DNA from: an uncultured Bacillota bacterium
Lineage (GTDB): Bacteria > Bacillota > Sulfobacillia > UBA995 > UBA9673
Direction: 5' to 3'
Length of the DNA: 12,105 nucleotides
Assembly (NCBI GenBank): GCA_937863905.1
Contig: CALMHV010000129.1
Span: 1-12,105, forward strand
This document shows, piece after piece, positions 1 to 7,209 of the stretch. Each line of letters opens with the position of its first letter. Position 1 is the stretch's first letter. The position numbers and the translations under genes were made by a program. The notes under the pieces are model-generated. The model worked only from the letters and a program-made list of their open reading frames with translations, was not told the DNA's origin and did no database searches.

Positions 1-1346
1 ACGGCGCGCCCCCCGGTCGGGCGCCTGACGACATCGATGCCCTCGCTGCGGCACGCTTCCTGGTTGGCATCGGTGGCCGGGTCCTGGAAGTAGCCGAGCG
101 AGACGGCCGCCGGGTCCCAGCGATAGAAGCGGAGCGTCGGGGGCGTCTTGCCGGCGGCGTGTTCGAGCAGCAGGGCCTCGTCGATAGCCATGTTCCAGGC
201 CCCGGCCCGGGGAGCGTCCTCCACGATAAGGCGCCAGACACCGGCAGGCCGCGTCTCGGGCGTTGTCAAGGCCTCCGCAGGGCGCGTCGGCTCCACCGGC
301 GTGATCCTCGCGTCTGCCACTGGCCGCGCCGCCTCCACCGCCTCGGCGACCTCCGAAGCGCTGAGGGGCCGCGGGTAGTTGTAGAGCGGGCCCGAGGGCC
401 GCTCGTTGTAGTAGGGGCGATTGCAGTCCGGGCAGCCGCTGGTCCGGAAGGCCAGGCCCGGTTCGCAGGCCCGGGCGGGCTGGGCCCCGGGCTCATCGGC
501 CTCGGCGGCCTCTCCGGGCCCCCAGGGCTGTCCCGCGAGCCGCGCCGCGACCTCCCCCCAGGTCCGCCCGTAGGACACGACGCGTCCCCTGCCGTCGAAA
601 GACATGTCCCCGGCCCGGGCCAGACCCCGGGTCACCAGGAAGTGGGCCGCCTGCAGCCGGCGGTAGGCCTGAAGGTCCGGGGGCCGTCGGTCCTCCAGGG
701 CCGTGCCGGGAACGGGCGTGAAAGCGAACAGGGCCACGGCGACCCCGAGGTCGGTCATCGCCTGGAGGGCCAGGACCATCTCGCGTTCGGTCTCACCGAG
801 GCCGGCGATGAGGTGGGTCCCGATGCGTCCGGGGAACCGCTCGGCCGCCTCGCGAAGGAGGGCCAGCCGCGGCCCGGAGTCGCCGCCCTTGGTGGCCTGG
901 TACGTGTCGGGGGTCGCCGCGTCGAGGGCCAGGGTGACCCGCTGGGCCCCCCAGCCCAGGACCTGCTGTATCTCGTCGAGATCCCTGGCGGCGACGGACA
1001 CGCAGATGGGCAGGTCGGGGCAGGAGGCCTGCAGCCTCCGGACGTCCGCCTCCACGGCCTCCATCACCGACGGGGTCGCCGTCACCTGAAAGCACGCCCG
1101 GCGAAGCTGCCCGTCGGCCACGGCCCGGCGAAGGCCTTCCCAGAACCCGGTTTCGTCCTGCTCCCCGACCCGCGGCCAATTGACCCGGGCCAGAAGGTCG
1201 CCGCGAGCGGAGGCCGTCCGGGCCTGCGGGCAGAAGGCGCAGTCCCGGGAGCAGCGCTCCCCCTCCATGAGGTAGGCGGTCGTCGGCAGGTCGCCCGCCG
1301 CGGGTCCTGAGCCGGGCCTTCCCCGCCGCCCTCCGACCACGGCCAT
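1..1346 (-). CDS. Radical SAM lipoyl synthase-like protein fused to a LipM/LplA-type octanoyl/lipoyl transferase domain (partial, C-terminus beyond window)
   Basis: Seen: one uninterrupted minus-strand frame from an ATG at 1346 to the left edge (448 codons, no stop). I translated it by hand and checked the phase at five points. The N-terminal part has a radical SAM cluster motif, C32-x3-C36-x2-C39 (GERCSRDCAFCPQ), then a biotin-synthase-like barrel (for example THLIAGLGETEREM and FAFTPVPGTALED). A conserved-looking segment follows with C305-P-D-C308 and YYNERPSGPLYNYPRP. From W371 the sequence becomes a BPL/LPL catalytic domain: WRLIVEDAP, NMAIDEALL, PPTLRFYRWDP, SLGYFQ, and GIDVVRRPTGGRA at the edge. 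Known: that N-terminus is typical of LipM octanoyltransferases and LplA lipoate ligases. The catalytic Cys (LipM) or Lys (LplA) would lie outside the window. Inferred: with the upstream radical SAM gene (22-base gap) it forms a LipS1/LipS2-type sulfur-insertion pair and also loads octanoate or lipoate onto GcvH from the same operon. The ribosome site is weak. LipM and LplA cannot be told apart here. Confidence 0.87.
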   Translation of the reverse strand, partial: MAVVGGRRGRPGSGPAAGDLPTTAYLMEGERCSRDCAFCPQARTASARGDLLARVNWPRVGEQDETGFWEGLRRAVADGQLRRACFQVTATPSVMEAVEADVRRLQASCPDLPICVSVAARDLDEIQQVLGWGAQRVTLALDAATPDTYQATKGGDSGPRLALLREAAERFPGRIGTHLIAGLGETEREMVLALQAMTDLGVAVALFAFTPVPGTALEDRRPPDLQAYRRLQAAHFLVTRGLARAGDMSFDGRGRVVSYGRTWGEVAARLAGQPWGPGEAAEADEPGAQPARACEPGLAFRTSGCPDCNRPYYNERPSGPLYNYPRPLSASEVAEAVEAARPVADARITPVEPTRPAEALTTPETRPAGVWRLIVEDAPRAGAWNMAIDEALLLEHAAGKTPPTLRFYRWDPAAVSLGYFQDPATDANQEACRSEGIDVVRRPTGGRA

Positions 1347-1368
1347 CGTTCCGGCTGACGCCCTTATC

Positions 1369-2313
1369 TCAGTTCCCCTCCCCGCTCGGGAACACGCAGC
1401 ACTCCTCGGACCAGACGGGCCGGAGCCCCAGGGACGTCGCCTCGCGCACCGCGCCCGGGGTCGGGACGGCGATGCGGTCGAGGCCGGCCCGCACGGCCAG
1501 GAGGTCGAGCTCCGCCCGGTAGCGGCCCTTGGGCCGCATGCAGCCCAGGCGTACGGGCTTGCCCGGCAGGGCCAACCTCGCCTCGGCCATCACCCTGGCC
1601 ACGTCGGCCAGGGGCGGGGGGCGGAGCCCCTCGAAGCGGCTACCCCTGGTCGGGATGAGGACAAGGAGAACCACTCCCTCGGCGCCGAGCCGGGCGAGTT
1701 CTTCCAAGGCCCGGAACTCGCCCCGCACCTCCCCGCCGGCCAGGCCGACCAAGACATGGGGCACCACCCGGGTGTGGGCGGACAGGAGCTCGAAACTCCG
1801 GATGAAGTCGTCCCCCGTCACGCCCCGGAAACCATAAACGTCTTCTATCGTCTGGGTATCGACGACGAAGTCAAGGGACACGACAGCGGCGTGCCGGGCG
1901 AGGCCGGCCGCCTCCGCCTCGTTTCGGACCAGCCCCGCATGGAGGTTCAAGGGTCCTGTCCGGCCGAGTTCCTCAAGGAGCGCGGGGTCCCGCAAGAGCG
2001 GCACCTGTCCCTCGGCCGTGCAGCCCCCGCTCACGAGCCAGCTTCGGGGCGTGTCGGCGGCCTTACCGGCGACGACCCGCCCCTTCCGGCCGCCCACCAT
2101 CGCCCTCGCCTCGTCCGGTGTCAGCATGCCCTCAAGGTAGTGGCCGCCGCAGTGGGCGCATTGGGCCCCACACGCCCGCCCGGTTACGGAGACGGCCTGG
2201 GTCCGGCCCACGGTGTCGAAGCGGATCTCGTCGGGACGCGTGGCTCGGCGCGTCTCCCACGCCCGCTCCAGGAGGGTCCGTGTGCCGGCGTCGAGCCGGG
2301 CCAAGACGCTCAA
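1369..2313 (-). CDS. Radical SAM protein, LipS1/LipS2-type lipoyl synthase component (biotin-synthase-related)
   Basis: A 314-residue radical SAM enzyme with C48-x3-C52-x2-C55 (RACGAQCAHCGGHY) for the SAM-binding [4Fe-4S] cluster. Further cysteines are C98 (SGGCTAEGQ), C258 (LGCMRPKGR) and a C-terminal C305-C306 pair (WSEECC). The extra cysteines could hold an auxiliary cluster that donates sulfur, as in lipoyl and biotin synthases; this is inferred. The pattern matches the uncharacterised 'biotin synthetase homologue' family. From memory, archaeal members of the related pair in Thermococcus kodakarensis (LipS1 and LipS2) jointly make the lipoyl group on an octanoylated protein. I cannot say which of the two this one is. 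It starts with TTG at 2313 behind GGGGAGAGG. It lies 47 bases after gcvPB and 22 bases before the radical SAM-LipM fusion, on the same strand, so it is probably co-transcribed with gcvTHPAPB. Alternatives are another biotin-synthase-like enzyme or an unrelated sulfur-inserting enzyme; the gcv context makes lipoyl synthesis the best reading. Confidence 0.85.
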   Translation of the reverse strand: MSVLARLDAGTRTLLERAWETRRATRPDEIRFDTVGRTQAVSVTGRACGAQCAHCGGHYLEGMLTPDEARAMVGGRKGRVVAGKAADTPRSWLVSGGCTAEGQVPLLRDPALLEELGRTGPLNLHAGLVRNEAEAAGLARHAAVVSLDFVVDTQTIEDVYGFRGVTGDDFIRSFELLSAHTRVVPHVLVGLAGGEVRGEFRALEELARLGAEGVVLLVLIPTRGSRFEGLRPPPLADVARVMAEARLALPGKPVRLGCMRPKGRYRAELDLLAVRAGLDRIAVPTPGAVREATSLGLRPVWSEECCVFPSGEGN

Positions 2314-2360
2314 GGGCCTCTCCCCGTCCGGCGTTCCTCTCGCACCGCCGCGGGCCGCAT

Positions 2361-3854
2361 CTACTTCCCTGGCCCGAGGTCACCCCGGTAGGCGAGTTCC
2401 GGCTGACGGACCGCCCGGGCCTCGTCCAGCCGCTTGACGAACGTCGACTGCGGCGCGGCGAGGACCTTCTCCGGCGAGTCCTTGGCCTCCCCGGCGATCT
2501 TCGCCATGATGTCGGCGAACATCTCCAGGGTCTCGCGGCTCTCCGTCTCCGTCGGCTCGACCATCAGGGCTTCCGGCACGATGAGCGGGAAGTAGACGGT
2601 CGGAGCGTGCACGCCGTAGTCGAGGAGGCGCTTGGCGATGTCCAGGGTCTTGACCCCGGAGCGGTCCTTCTGCCACAGCCCGGAGGCGACGAACTCGTGC
2701 TTACAGATCCGGTCGTACATGAGGTAGTAGTCCTTCTTCAGTCTCGTCATGAGGAAGTTGGCGTTGAGGACCGCGTCCTCGGAGACCTGCTTCAGGCCGT
2801 CCGGACCCATGGACCGGATGTAGGCGTAAGCCTTCACGATGACCCCGAAGTTCCCGAAGAACGACTTCACCCGCCCGATGCTCCGGGGCAGGTCGTAGTC
2901 CAGATAGTACCGGTCGCCCTGCTTGCCCACGACCGGGACCGGAAGGAACGCCGCGAGGTCCTTCTTCACGCCGACCGGACCCGAACCGGGGCCGCCCCCG
3001 CCGTGCGGGGTGGCGAAGGTCTTGTGCAGGTTGAAGTGGGCGACGTCGAACCCCGCGTCGCCCGGACGGGCGTAACCCATGATGGCGTTAAGGTTCGCCC
3101 CGTCGTAGTACAGGAGCCCACCCGCCTGGTGAACGATGTCGGCGACCTTGTGGACGTTCTCGTCAAAGAGCCCCAGGGTGTTCGGGTTGGTCAGCATCAG
3201 GCAGAGCGTATTGCCGTCCACGACCGCCTTCAGCGACTCGAGGTCGACCCCACCGCGCGCGTCCGACTTGACCTCGACCGTCTCGCACCCGGCGATGATG
3301 GCCGTCGCCGGGTTGGTCCCGTGGGCCGAGTCGGGGATGATGACCTTGTTCCGGTGGCCCTGCCCCTGGCTGGCCAGGTAGGCCCTGATGATGGAGATCC
3401 CCGTGAACTCACCGTGGGCGCCGGCCGCCGGCTGGAGCGTCACCGCGTCCATGCCGCCGATCTCGGCCAGGTAGTTCTGCATGTCGTACAGCAACTCAAG
3501 GGCTCCCTGAGTGAGTTCCTCAGGCGTGTACGGGTGCACGTTGGCGAAGCCGTCGAGCCCCGCCCCCACCTCGTTGACCTTCGGGTTGTACTTCATCGTG
3601 CACGACCCCAGCGGGTAAAACCCGATGTCCACGCCGTGGTTTCTCTGCGAGAGCCGCGTGAAGTGGCGCACCACGTCGCCCTCGCTCACTTCGGGCAGGG
3701 GCGCCGGCTCCGCACGGAGCTGGTCCTTGGGCAGGACCTGGCCCAGGTCGGGCTCGGGCACATCGAGGGCAGGTAGGCTGTAGCCCTTGCGGCCCGGCGA
3801 GCTGAGCTCGAAGATGACAGGCTCGCGCTTGTAGACGTATCCGGTCCCGCTCAT
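2361..3854 (-). CDS. gcvPB: Glycine dehydrogenase (decarboxylating) subunit 2, P-protein beta chain
   Basis: A 497-residue, PLP-dependent C-terminal half of the split P-protein. With GcvPA it decarboxylates glycine and passes the aminomethyl group to the lipoyl arm of GcvH in the cytoplasm. Visible family landmarks are [15 protein letters not shown] (about 77-91), QPAAGAHGE (141-149), [10 protein letters not shown] (174-183), YYDGANLNA (249-257) and [17 protein letters not shown] (274-290). K278 of the last motif is the expected PLP Schiff-base lysine. The length is normal for bacterial GcvPB. The ATG overlaps the gcvPA stop in an ATGA arrangement, and GGGGGG lies just upstream, indicating translational coupling and a fixed 1:1 partner. 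Nothing unusual is seen in the sequence. The identification is secure. Confidence 0.98.
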   Translation of the reverse strand: MSGTGYVYKREPVIFELSSPGRKGYSLPALDVPEPDLGQVLPKDQLRAEPAPLPEVSEGDVVRHFTRLSQRNHGVDIGFYPLGSCTMKYNPKVNEVGAGLDGFANVHPYTPEELTQGALELLYDMQNYLAEIGGMDAVTLQPAAGAHGEFTGISIIRAYLASQGQGHRNKVIIPDSAHGTNPATAIIAGCETVEVKSDARGGVDLESLKAVVDGNTLCLMLTNPNTLGLFDENVHKVADIVHQAGGLLYYDGANLNAIMGYARPGDAGFDVAHFNLHKTFATPHGGGGPGSGPVGVKKDLAAFLPVPVVGKQGDRYYLDYDLPRSIGRVKSFFGNFGVIVKAYAYIRSMGPDGLKQVSEDAVLNANFLMTRLKKDYYLMYDRICKHEFVASGLWQKDRSGVKTLDIAKRLLDYGVHAPTVYFPLIVPEALMVEPTETESRETLEMFADIMAKIAGEAKDSPEKVLAAPQSTFVKRLDEARAVRQPELAYRGDLGPGK

Positions 3855-5206
3855 GCCTTACCCCCCAATCCGGCGACCAAGCCGTCAATCTCGGCCTTCG
3901 ACCGCTTCTCCGTGACCGCGACCACAAAGCAGCCCCGAAGCTCCGGGTAGGCCTGATCGAGGCCCGGGCCGACGAGCATCTTCCGTCCGGCCAGCCTCCC
4001 GTTCACGTCCTTGAGCGTCCCGGGCCCCTTGACCACGAACTCCTTGAAGAAGGGCGCCGAGAAGGGCGCGCTGTACCCGGGGAGCTTGGTTATCTGGTCG
4101 CGGGCGTAGTGGGCCTTACCCAGGCACAGCTTGGCCACCTCGACCAGACCCTCCTTGCCGAGGGTCGTGAGGTAGACCGCCGCCGCCAAAGCGTTGAGAG
4201 CTTCGTTGGAGCAGATGTTCGAGGTGGCTTTCTCGCGCCGGATGTGCTGCTCGCGCGTCTGCAGGGTCAGCACGAAACCCCGGTCCCCGTCCTGGTCCAC
4301 GGTCGCGCCGGCGATGCGGCCCGGCATGCGCCGGACGAGCTTCTCCGTCGTGGCCAGAAAGCCGAGGTACGGGCCGCCGAAGGACATCGGGTTGCCGAGA
4401 GCCTGGCCCTCGCCCACGCAGATGTCGGCCTCGTAGGCCCCGGGGGGCTTGAGGAGGGCCAGCGAGATGGGGTCGACCGCGACCACCAGGAGGGCGCCCT
4501 TGTCGTGCGCGAGGCGGGACACCTCGTCCGGCCGCTCCAGGCAACCGAAGAAGTTCGGGTGCTGGAGGAGGACGGCGGCCGTGTTGTCATCCACCAGCTT
4601 CTCCAGGGCCTCCAGGTCGGTCTGGCCGGTCTTGGCGTCGAAGGCGGCCAGGACGATCTCTATCTTCTGCCCCTGGGTGTAGGTTCGGGTCGTCGCGAGG
4701 TACTCGGGATGCACCGCCGCCGGGACGATGACCTTGGTCCGGTGCGTGGCGGCGCAAGCGATGAGGGCCGCCTCGGCCATGGCGCTCGCCCCGTCGTACA
4801 TCGAGGCGTTGGAGACGTCCAGGCCCGTGAGCCGGACGATGAGGGACTGGTACTCGAAGATGGACTGCAGGACGCCCTGGCTCACCTCCGGCTGGTAGGG
4901 CGTGTAGGCGGTGTAGAACTCCGAACGGCCGAGCACGTGACCGACCACGCTCGGGATGAAGTGGTCGTAGGCGCCGCCCCCGAGGAACGTGACCCACTCC
5001 GAGGCCGTGGCGTTCTTCCGGGACAGCCCCTGAAGGTGCCCCAGGAGTTCCGGCTCCGACAAGGGCCTCGGCAGGTTCATCCGGCCCTTGAACCGGACCT
5101 CCTTCGGGATGTCCGCGAAGAGGTCCGCCACGGAGGAAACCCCTATCTCCGCCAGCATGGCCCGGCGGTCGGCCTCCGTGTTGGGCAGGTACGGGGACTG
5201 CGTCAT
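3851..5206 (-). CDS. gcvPA: Glycine dehydrogenase (decarboxylating) subunit 1, P-protein alpha chain
   Basis: A 451-residue N-terminal half of the split glycine decarboxylase, which forms an alpha2beta2 enzyme with GcvPB. It contains the usual GcvPA landmarks: [13 protein letters not shown] at the N-terminus, [47 protein letters not shown], and [20 protein letters not shown]. It has no PLP lysine motif of its own; that lies in GcvPB, as expected for the split form. The ATG shares one base with the gcvH stop (TGATG) and is preceded by GGGGGAG at 5-base spacing. The stop overlaps the gcvPB start. Split subunits are typical of Bacillota, archaea and thermophiles, unlike the single-chain GcvP of enterobacteria. 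Confidence 0.98.
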   Translation of the reverse strand: MTQSPYLPNTEADRRAMLAEIGVSSVADLFADIPKEVRFKGRMNLPRPLSEPELLGHLQGLSRKNATASEWVTFLGGGAYDHFIPSVVGHVLGRSEFYTAYTPYQPEVSQGVLQSIFEYQSLIVRLTGLDVSNASMYDGASAMAEAALIACAATHRTKVIVPAAVHPEYLATTRTYTQGQKIEIVLAAFDAKTGQTDLEALEKLVDDNTAAVLLQHPNFFGCLERPDEVSRLAHDKGALLVVAVDPISLALLKPPGAYEADICVGEGQALGNPMSFGGPYLGFLATTEKLVRRMPGRIAGATVDQDGDRGFVLTLQTREQHIRREKATSNICSNEALNALAAAVYLTTLGKEGLVEVAKLCLGKAHYARDQITKLPGYSAPFSAPFFKEFVVKGPGTLKDVNGRLAGRKMLVGPGLDQAYPELRGCFVVAVTEKRSKAEIDGLVAGLGGKA

Positions 5207-5613
5207 CAGTGCTCCCCCGCTTCCGCCTGGAATCTCTCATAGGCGGGCTGGTCCATCAGGTTGGCCAGGTCGGCCTCGGCCTGGTCGCCAAGCTCCATCT
5301 CGAAGAGCCAACCCTCGCCGTGCGGGTCCTGGTTGATGAGCTCGGGCGAGTCGCTGAGCTTGTCGTTGACCTTTGTGACCTTGCCGCCCGCCGGCGAGTA
5401 GGAGTCGGAGACGGCCTTCACCGACTCGACCACGCCGAAGATGTCGCCGGCCTTCACCGTGCGGCCGACCTCGGGCATTTCCACGAACACGACCTCACCC
5501 AACTGGTCCTGGGCGTAGTTGGTCAGGCCCACGCGAGCCGTCTTGCCCGTGACCTTGATCCACTCGTGCGTCTTCGTGTACTTGAAGTCCTTCGGGAACG
5601 ATACCGCGCTCAC
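5206..5613 (-). CDS. gcvH: Glycine cleavage system H protein (lipoyl carrier)
   Basis: A 135-residue lipoyl-domain protein that shuttles the aminomethyl intermediate between the P, T and L proteins. Visible landmarks are THEWIKV, VGLTNYAQDQLGEVVFVEMPEVG, and VVESVKAVSDSYSP, in which K66 is the lysine expected to carry lipoate. The C-terminal half has the usual INQDPHGEGWLFEMEL. Length is normal. The start is GTG at 5613, with GAGAGGGGGG about 7 bases upstream, which supports this start over any internal one. The gap after gcvT is 25 bases. K66 is the likely substrate of the LipM-like domain and the two radical SAM enzymes encoded three to five genes downstream in the same operon. Confidence 0.98.
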   Translation of the reverse strand: MSAVSFPKDFKYTKTHEWIKVTGKTARVGLTNYAQDQLGEVVFVEMPEVGRTVKAGDIFGVVESVKAVSDSYSPAGGKVTKVNDKLSDSPELINQDPHGEGWLFEMELGDQAEADLANLMDQPAYERFQAEAGEH

Positions 5614-5638
5614 TGGTGACCCCCCTCTCAGGGGTGAT

Positions 5639-6763
5639 TTACGCCTTTGTCGGGCGCTGCCTCTTGTAGAACGGGACCTTCACGATGACGGCCTCCACGG
5701 CCTTGTCGCGGATGGAGACACAGACCTTCCGGCCCTCTTCGGCCACGGCCGCGGGAACGTAGGCCAGGCCGAGGTTCCTCTCCAGCGACGGGCAGTAGGA
5801 CCCGGTCGAAACGTAGCCGATGTCCTCTGCGCCTTCGGCGTCGAGCACCCGGTAGTTGTGACGCGGGATGCCGCGCCCGACCATCTCGATGCCGACCAGC
5901 TTGCGCTCGAGACCCTTCTCGTTCTGGCCCAGCAGGGCCGCGCGGCCGATGAAATCGCCCTTGTCGAAGGAGACAAAGCGCCCCAGGCCCGCCTCGAGCG
6001 GGGTCCGCTCGGCATCGAGTTCCTGGCCGTACAGGGGCATGCAGGCCTCGAAACGGAGGGTGTCCCGGGCGCCGAGGCCCACGGGAATGAGCCCGTGCGG
6101 CTTACCGGCAGCCATGATCGCCTCCCAGATGGCCTCGGCGTCGGCCGGGGCGGAGAAGACCTCGAAGCCGTCCTCTCCGGTGTATCCGGTCCGGGACACG
6201 AGGGTCTTCCTACCGGCCACGGTCACGTTGTCCAGGCAGTGGTAGTACTTGATGTCCAGCAGGTCGGTCTTGGTGAGGCTCTGCAGGATGGCCACCGCCT
6301 TGGGGCCCTGGAGGGCGAGTTCCGCCGTGGTCGCCGACTCGTTGACCATGTTGGTCCCCGGGAAGCCCTTGAGGACCTCCGACATCCACGCCCAGTCCTT
6401 GTCGATGTTCGCGGCGTTGACGACGATGAGGTACTCCTTCTCGCCGAGACGGTAGACGATGAGGTCGTCCACCACGCCGCCGGTCGGGTAGCACATCGGC
6501 GAGTAGATGCAGCGGCCGATGGCCCCCTTGGCGATGTCGTTGACCGTGAACCTCTGGATGAACCCCAGGGGATCCTGGCCCGTGACCCGGAACTCACCCA
6601 TGTGCGAGACGTCGAACAGCCCGGCCTTCTCCCTGGTGGTCCGGTGCTCTTGGATGATGCCGGCCCCGTACTGCACCGGCAGAGCCCAGCCCCCGAAATC
6701 GATGACCTTGCCCCCGTACTTGATGTGCATAGCGTAAAGGGGCGTCTTTCTTGGTTCTGCCAA
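5639..6763 (-). CDS. gcvT: Glycine cleavage system T protein (aminomethyltransferase)
   Basis: A 374-residue tetrahydrofolate-dependent aminomethyltransferase that releases ammonia from aminomethyl-lipoyl-GcvH and makes methylene-THF. Landmarks are KTPLYAMH and VIDFGGWALPVQY near the N-terminus, GLFDVSHMGE (48-57), PTGGVVDDLIVYR (93-105), RTGYTGEDGFEV, LGARDTLRFEACMPLYG, and a C-terminal barrel domain. D100 in VVDD corresponds to the conserved aspartate implicated in folate chemistry. Start choice: a GTG in the same frame at 6772 lies inside a near-perfect Shine-Dalgarno sequence (AAGGAGGTG, 6770-6778), so it cannot be served by that site. The TTG three codons later (6763) sits 6-7 bases downstream and gives the usual short N-terminus. 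It is the first gene of the operon, directly behind the glycine riboswitch and terminator. Confidence 0.97.
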   Translation of the reverse strand: MAEPRKTPLYAMHIKYGGKVIDFGGWALPVQYGAGIIQEHRTTREKAGLFDVSHMGEFRVTGQDPLGFIQRFTVNDIAKGAIGRCIYSPMCYPTGGVVDDLIVYRLGEKEYLIVVNAANIDKDWAWMSEVLKGFPGTNMVNESATTAELALQGPKAVAILQSLTKTDLLDIKYYHCLDNVTVAGRKTLVSRTGYTGEDGFEVFSAPADAEAIWEAIMAAGKPHGLIPVGLGARDTLRFEACMPLYGQELDAERTPLEAGLGRFVSFDKGDFIGRAALLGQNEKGLERKLVGIEMVGRGIPRHNYRVLDAEGAEDIGYVSTGSYCPSLERNLGLAYVPAAVAEEGRKVCVSIRDKAVEAVIVKVPFYKRQRPTKA

Positions 6764-6769
6764 CTCTTG

Positions 6770-6778
6770 CACCTCCTT
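6770..6778 (-). promoter_or_regulatory. Strong ribosome binding site deciding the gcvT TTG start
   Basis: On the minus strand AAGGAGGTG is almost fully complementary to the 16S rRNA 3' end. Six bases (CAAGAG) separate it from TTG at 6763. The upstream GTG is part of this site, so TTG is the better start. It lies 30 bases after the terminator T-run, so it is not buried inside that hairpin. This favours transcriptional rather than translational control by the riboswitch. Confidence 0.8.
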
Positions 6779-6808
6779 CCCCGCTGGCTAGTGTCTCACG
6801 CCAAACCG

Positions 6809-6851
6809 AAAAGGAAAGACGGCAAGCCCGCCGTGCGGGCCAGCCGTCTCT
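6809..6851 (-). terminator. Intrinsic terminator of the glycine riboswitch expression platform
   Basis: On the minus strand GACGGC (6848-6843) pairs with GCCGTC (6823-6818), with an inner GCCCGC/GCGGGC stem and a small loop, followed by TTTCCTTTT (6817-6809). The outer stem can extend to AGAGACGGC/GCCGTCTTT with one G-U pair. The AGAG of that extension is also the 3' side of the P1 helix of the second glycine aptamer (CTCTG/CAGAG). Formation of P1 would therefore destabilise the terminator base. This predicts a glycine-activated ON switch, as known for gcv operons of Bacillota. Confidence 0.85.
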
Positions 6852-7124
6852 GTCCTTTCACCTGAGAGATTGCCTAACCGGTCCCACTGAAGGCGAGCCG
6901 GGGGGTTCCCCGTGGGTGTCCTGGCGCCGGGCGAAGCCAGCCTTCTCGCTGGAACTCCTCGCCGGAAACCGCACGACCAAAGGCGCCGGGAACTCTCCAG
7001 AGTCCCGTCAGACTACGGTCCTTCTGCCTGAGCGTTTCCACGCCGCCCGCGAGGGTGACGCTTTCGCCTTCGGCGCCCGGCGCGGCTGGTCTGGCTGCCG
7101 CATATCACCAGGTCTCTCCCGCAG
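6848..7124 (-). promoter_or_regulatory. Tandem glycine riboswitch (two aptamers) upstream of gcvT
   Basis: Read on the minus strand. Aptamer 1 (about 7124-7013) has P1 CTGCGG/CCGTAG (one G-U pair), the signature GGGAGAGACC (7120-7111), the core CGCCGAAGGCGAAAGC, and CTCAGGCAGAAGGACC. Aptamer 2 (about 7002-6848) has P1 CTCTG/CAGAG, the linker-type CTCTGGAGAG, and the classic 3' signature AATCTCTCAGGTGAAAGGAC. Known: these signatures define the gcvT RNA element, which binds glycine and in gcv operons usually turns expression on. The second aptamer, about 155 bases, looks much longer than the one I recall from Bacillus subtilis (about 90), and I cannot place its central core with confidence. The class call is firm; internal helices of aptamer 2 are not. 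Confidence 0.95.
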
Positions 7125-7130
7125 TTCCTC

Positions 7131-7161
7131 ATCCGGAGGTCTTCGGTTGTCCAAGCCGGAT
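7131..7161 (-). other. Leader stem-loop between promoter and first glycine aptamer
   Basis: The transcript reads ATCCGG, then CTTGG-ACAA-CCGAAG, then CCGGAT. The outer six base pairs are perfect; the inner five pairs have one bulged G. It starts only about 13 bases after the predicted transcription start and ends just before aptamer 1. It could protect the 5' end of the mRNA or stage riboswitch folding. No function is proven. Confidence 0.5.
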
Positions 7162-7180
7162 AGGCCACGAACCTACCGCC

Positions 7181-7209
7181 AATGTACTCCGCCCCTGGGG
7201 GGGCGTCAA
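7181..7209 (-). promoter_or_regulatory. Sigma-A-type promoter of the gcv-lipoyl operon
   Basis: On the minus strand the -35 box is TTGACG (7209-7204), followed by a 17-base spacer and the -10 box TACATT (7186-7181). Spacing is optimal and the -35 box matches the consensus in five of six positions. The predicted start, near 7174, lies about 50 bases upstream of the first glycine aptamer, so the whole riboswitch would be transcribed. The spacer contains an inverted repeat (see findings). Confidence 0.72.

Noticed and set aside
1..370. A separate lipoate-protein ligase gene at the left edge
   Set aside because: The LplA-like sequence is in the same frame as the radical SAM domain, with no stop and no start with a ribosome site at the junction, so it is a domain of the same protein.
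159..1310. Long plus-strand reading frame opposite the radical SAM-LipM fusion
   Set aside because: It is rich in Gly, Arg, Pro and Val with no recognisable domain. The minus-strand frame shows clear radical SAM and LipM motifs; the long opposite frame is expected from high GC codon use.
2118..3776. 552-codon plus-strand reading frame opposite gcvPB
   Set aside because: It runs antisense to an unmistakable gcvPB, has no domain and has a biased composition typical of GC-rich shadow frames.
5614..5640. Short CCCCT/AGGGG hairpin between gcvT and gcvH as a terminator
   Set aside because: The stem is only five base pairs with a 3-base loop and no T-run, and its 3' arm is the gcvH ribosome site. 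At most it modulates gcvH translation.
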